From: JAILLW01 sp045640525
Lineage (GTDB): Bacteria > Bacillota > Clostridia > Lachnospirales > Lachnospiraceae
Length of the DNA stretch: 42,172 bases
Assembly (NCBI GenBank): GCA_045640525.1
Contig: JAZUFE010000050.1
Location: forward strand, 1-42,172
Direction: 5' to 3'
The notes under the pieces are model-generated. The model saw only the letters and a program-made list of their open reading frames with translations. It made no database searches and was not told where the DNA came from. Positions within the stretch are counted from its first letter, which is position 1; every line of letters starts with the position of its first letter. This document shows, piece after piece, positions 40,088 through 42,172 of this stretch. The position numbers were made by a program, and so were the translations under genes.

Positions 40088-42156
40088 TACTCGTAATACT
40101 CCCCAAATTTATGATACTCACCGGTATTCTTCCAAGAATCAAACTCATTGGAAGAACCGTCTATTTCGTACTTCAATGTTCCTGTCTGGTTGGTGTCTTC
40201 GACCACTGCGAAGTAATGATATCTTACTCTGCTATCATCCACTCCCTTCGTCAAATCGCAGCCGACACCATTACCATCATAATCAATATTCAAAGTTCCC
40301 GCAATTGTAGGAAGGATATCTTCCAAGGTCGCTTTGGTATCACTTACAATCGGTCCGTCAGCAGAATCTCCCCTGGCATTTGGCAGCTTAATCATCAGTA
40401 TTGGATTGGTCTTATTCGGCAACTCTTCTGCCACGAAATTCTTACCGTGATCTGCTGTGATTATGACAGTAGTGTCATCATACTTACCCAATCTCTTAAG
40501 TTCTTCAAGATAAAGATATACATACTGCATACAGCCTTGATACTGTTCCACAGGTTCAACTATTCTGTCGGTAATCTTGTTTCCTAAGCTGTCGATAATA
40601 TACGGAGCATGTGCACCCATCAGATGAATGAACCTGAATGCATTCCTATCTTCCGACATACTCAATCCCGTTTCCCGTACAGAATCAATCAAAGCCGCAT
40701 CATCCATTGCGTAGGGGGCATTATCCCAAACCTTCTCATCTATAACCAGTTTATTAATCGAATCCGATGTATAACCGAGCGAAACTTTGGCCAAATACGG
40801 AAGCTGTCTATAGGCACCTATTGTTCCGATAGCTTCAATCGTACCTATAAATGAATCCCTTTCGTTAAGGACATGGCCTTCGGCACAGAAATTGGAGCAT
40901 GCAGGCAGTACAGGTTCACCTATACACTGTTTATCATCCTCGAAAATATATGTTGCATAACCTTCGTTCGAAAGCTTATTCCAAAAATCACATTCTGCAT
41001 ACGCTTTATCGACGTATTCTCTTTTAGGTACTTCATAAAAATACGGCACGTGACTTAGCATATACGGAACCGAAGGATAGGTTCTTGAAAACTGCGATAC
41101 CGTATCGGAATAGAACGTAAAATCTGAAAGCGGTGCATAGAACTTGGAGTTAGCTGCCTTAACTTCCTCATAGAAATCCACATCATATGTATCCAGCACG
41201 AATACGATTACATTGTTTTCCATGGCTACTTCATCTATGCCCTGCGTTGAAAGATAATTAACAGCCCCATCCGCATCACTGTCAGCCTCATCCAACATAC
41301 CGGGGACCAGGCTTATAAGTCCCACAATCTGAATTGCCATGAAAAATGCTGATGAGTACAGCAGTATCTTATGAGAATACTTATTAGCATCATTCTCCTT
41401 CCTGCCGATTCTTTTTATATTCAGCAGCACTGTCAAGGCAAGAATAACCACTATCCATATCAGCAGATTACCCATTACAAGCCCTGCCGACCACTCCATA
41501 TCTTTACCATCCATAATAAACAGATTGCCGTTTAGAAACAGCCCCTGAACATATGACATAATTCCGACTGACCATATGATAGATATGAATAATCTGCCGG
41601 CGTTTTCGTTAAGAATCATAAAGATACAAACACTCTGCACAAGCCATATAACAACGCCTGCAAGTAACGGTATAACTATATTTTTGAATGCAAAATCAAA
41701 CTCCGTTTGATTATTGGCAAATACCTCTATAAACGGTGCCACGAAAACTGTCATCAGCAACATACCGTTGACTGCTATCGGAAGCGCGATTTGGCATCCT
41801 GGTTTGGCAAAGTTTCCCTGATTTTCTATGCCGTTTGGTTTTTCATCAATGTCTTGACTCTTCCTTGAGTCAAGTTTCTGCGCTACCGAAAAAACAAGTA
41901 GCGCACATACACAAATTACTGCCGTAAGCCACGGCTTGGACGTATTAAACAATGCTGCATTGAAATTGTTCCACGCCCTATACTGTTTAAAGAAGTACAG
42001 CGCATACACGACAATCGACAACACACCAAGAATCGCTCCCAGTATGCTTATCTTCTTCGTCCGTTTCGATATATTAAGTTTAATAATAGCCACAACGGAA
42101 GCTATAATCATAACATCGATTACAATCATTCCAAGAGCCGTCAATGTATTACTCAT
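40087..42156 (-). CDS. LtaS-like membrane phosphotransferase (5' end near window edge)
   Basis: The 689-residue protein has about nine helices in the first 300 residues, including a pair before the block that matches the related protein at 22698-24413 (MYVQGLFLNGN-type segment). Its sulfatase-fold domain has NVIVFVLDTYD, the Thr nucleophile region FSRTYPSVPYM and ITADHGKNF (DHG 569-571). The expected role is transfer of phosphoglycerol, phosphoethanolamine or a similar group to a surface polymer. The ATG at 42156 is only 16 bases from the window edge, its ribosome binding site is poor (GAGAATA), and the frame stays open upstream, so the true start may lie outside. It is the first visible gene of the right-hand minus-strand unit. 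Confidence 0.84.
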   Translation of the reverse strand: MSNTLTALGMIVIDVMIIASVVAIIKLNISKRTKKISILGAILGVLSIVVYALYFFKQYRAWNNFNAALFNTSKPWLTAVICVCALLVFSVAQKLDSRKSQDIDEKPNGIENQGNFAKPGCQIALPIAVNGMLLMTVFVAPFIEVFANNQTEFDFAFKNIVIPLLAGVVIWLVQSVCIFMILNENAGRLFISIIWSVGIMSYVQGLFLNGNLFIMDGKDMEWSAGLVMGNLLIWIVVILALTVLLNIKRIGRKENDANKYSHKILLYSSAFFMAIQIVGLISLVPGMLDEADSDADGAVNYLSTQGIDEVAMENNVIVFVLDTYDVDFYEEVKAANSKFYAPLSDFTFYSDTVSQFSRTYPSVPYMLSHVPYFYEVPKREYVDKAYAECDFWNKLSNEGYATYIFEDDKQCIGEPVLPACSNFCAEGHVLNERDSFIGTIEAIGTIGAYRQLPYLAKVSLGYTSDSINKLVIDEKVWDNAPYAMDDAALIDSVRETGLSMSEDRNAFRFIHLMGAHAPYIIDSLGNKITDRIVEPVEQYQGCMQYVYLYLEELKRLGKYDDTTVIITADHGKNFVAEELPNKTNPILMIKLPNARGDSADGPIVSDTKATLEDILPTIAGTLNIDYDGNGVGCDLTKGVDDSRVRYHYFAVVEDTNQTGTLKYEIDGSSNEFDSWKNTGEYHKFGEYYE

Positions 42157-42172
42157 GATTACTGTATTCTCG

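Overview
The window looks like the chromosome of a low-to-mid GC, motile, anaerobic Gram-positive bacterium, most likely a Lachnospiraceae member of the Butyrivibrio/Pseudobutyrivibrio type. This is an inference from gene content: a class 1B PyrD/PyrK pair, an Rpn-type fragment, Firmicute-style AGGAGG ribosome binding sites and a sigma-D (flagellar-type) promoter. Almost all genes are on the minus strand. No tRNA, rRNA, CRISPR array or insertion sequence was seen.

Left third (1-8240), pyrimidine metabolism: the start of a secreted protein, uracil phosphoribosyltransferase (upp), an N-terminally truncated Rpn pseudogene, a small gene behind a good sigma-D promoter, a uracil permease, and a pyrK-pyrD-pyrC operon. 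The spaces upstream of upp and pyrK hold copies of one palindromic repeat family whose stems begin GGACT and end AGTCC.

Middle (8241-17478), uronic-acid and sugar-modification genes: a HAD phosphatase with 54-bp tandem repeats behind it, a UDP-glucuronate 4-epimerase, a radical SAM plus FAD-oxidoreductase transcription unit with recognisable promoter and terminator, a GNAT-methyltransferase fusion, a membrane-anchored unknown and UDP-glucose 6-dehydrogenase.

Core (15076-30958), one long minus-strand operon. It starts with a small membrane protein and a YidC-like domain fused to a CDP-glycerol glycerophosphotransferase-like domain. It continues with a 2-aminoethylphosphonate (AEP) pathway: AEP transaminase, PEP mutase with an N-terminal nucleotidyltransferase-like domain, phosphonopyruvate decarboxylase and a PntC/LicC-like cytidylyltransferase. 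An LtaS-like membrane sulfatase-fold protein, an SGNH esterase, CDP-glucose 4,6-dehydratase, an RfbH-type 3-dehydrase, a DUF6056-like membrane protein and Ugd follow. Together they suggest a surface glycan or teichoic-acid-like polymer with deoxysugars and uronic acids, decorated with AEP through a CMP-AEP donor.

Right third (31121-42156): a divergent plus-strand unit (MBOAT acyltransferase, SGNH-like partner, GT-C-like membrane enzyme, VOC protein) converges with a minus-strand unit (two LtaS-like proteins, a GT39-like and a GT4 glycosyltransferase). These probably acylate, assemble and decorate the same polymer. The most unusual element is the YidC-TagF fusion embedded in a complete AEP-activation operon; a YidC-like domain joined to a CMP-donor phosphotransferase suggests polymer decoration coupled to a membrane scaffold.
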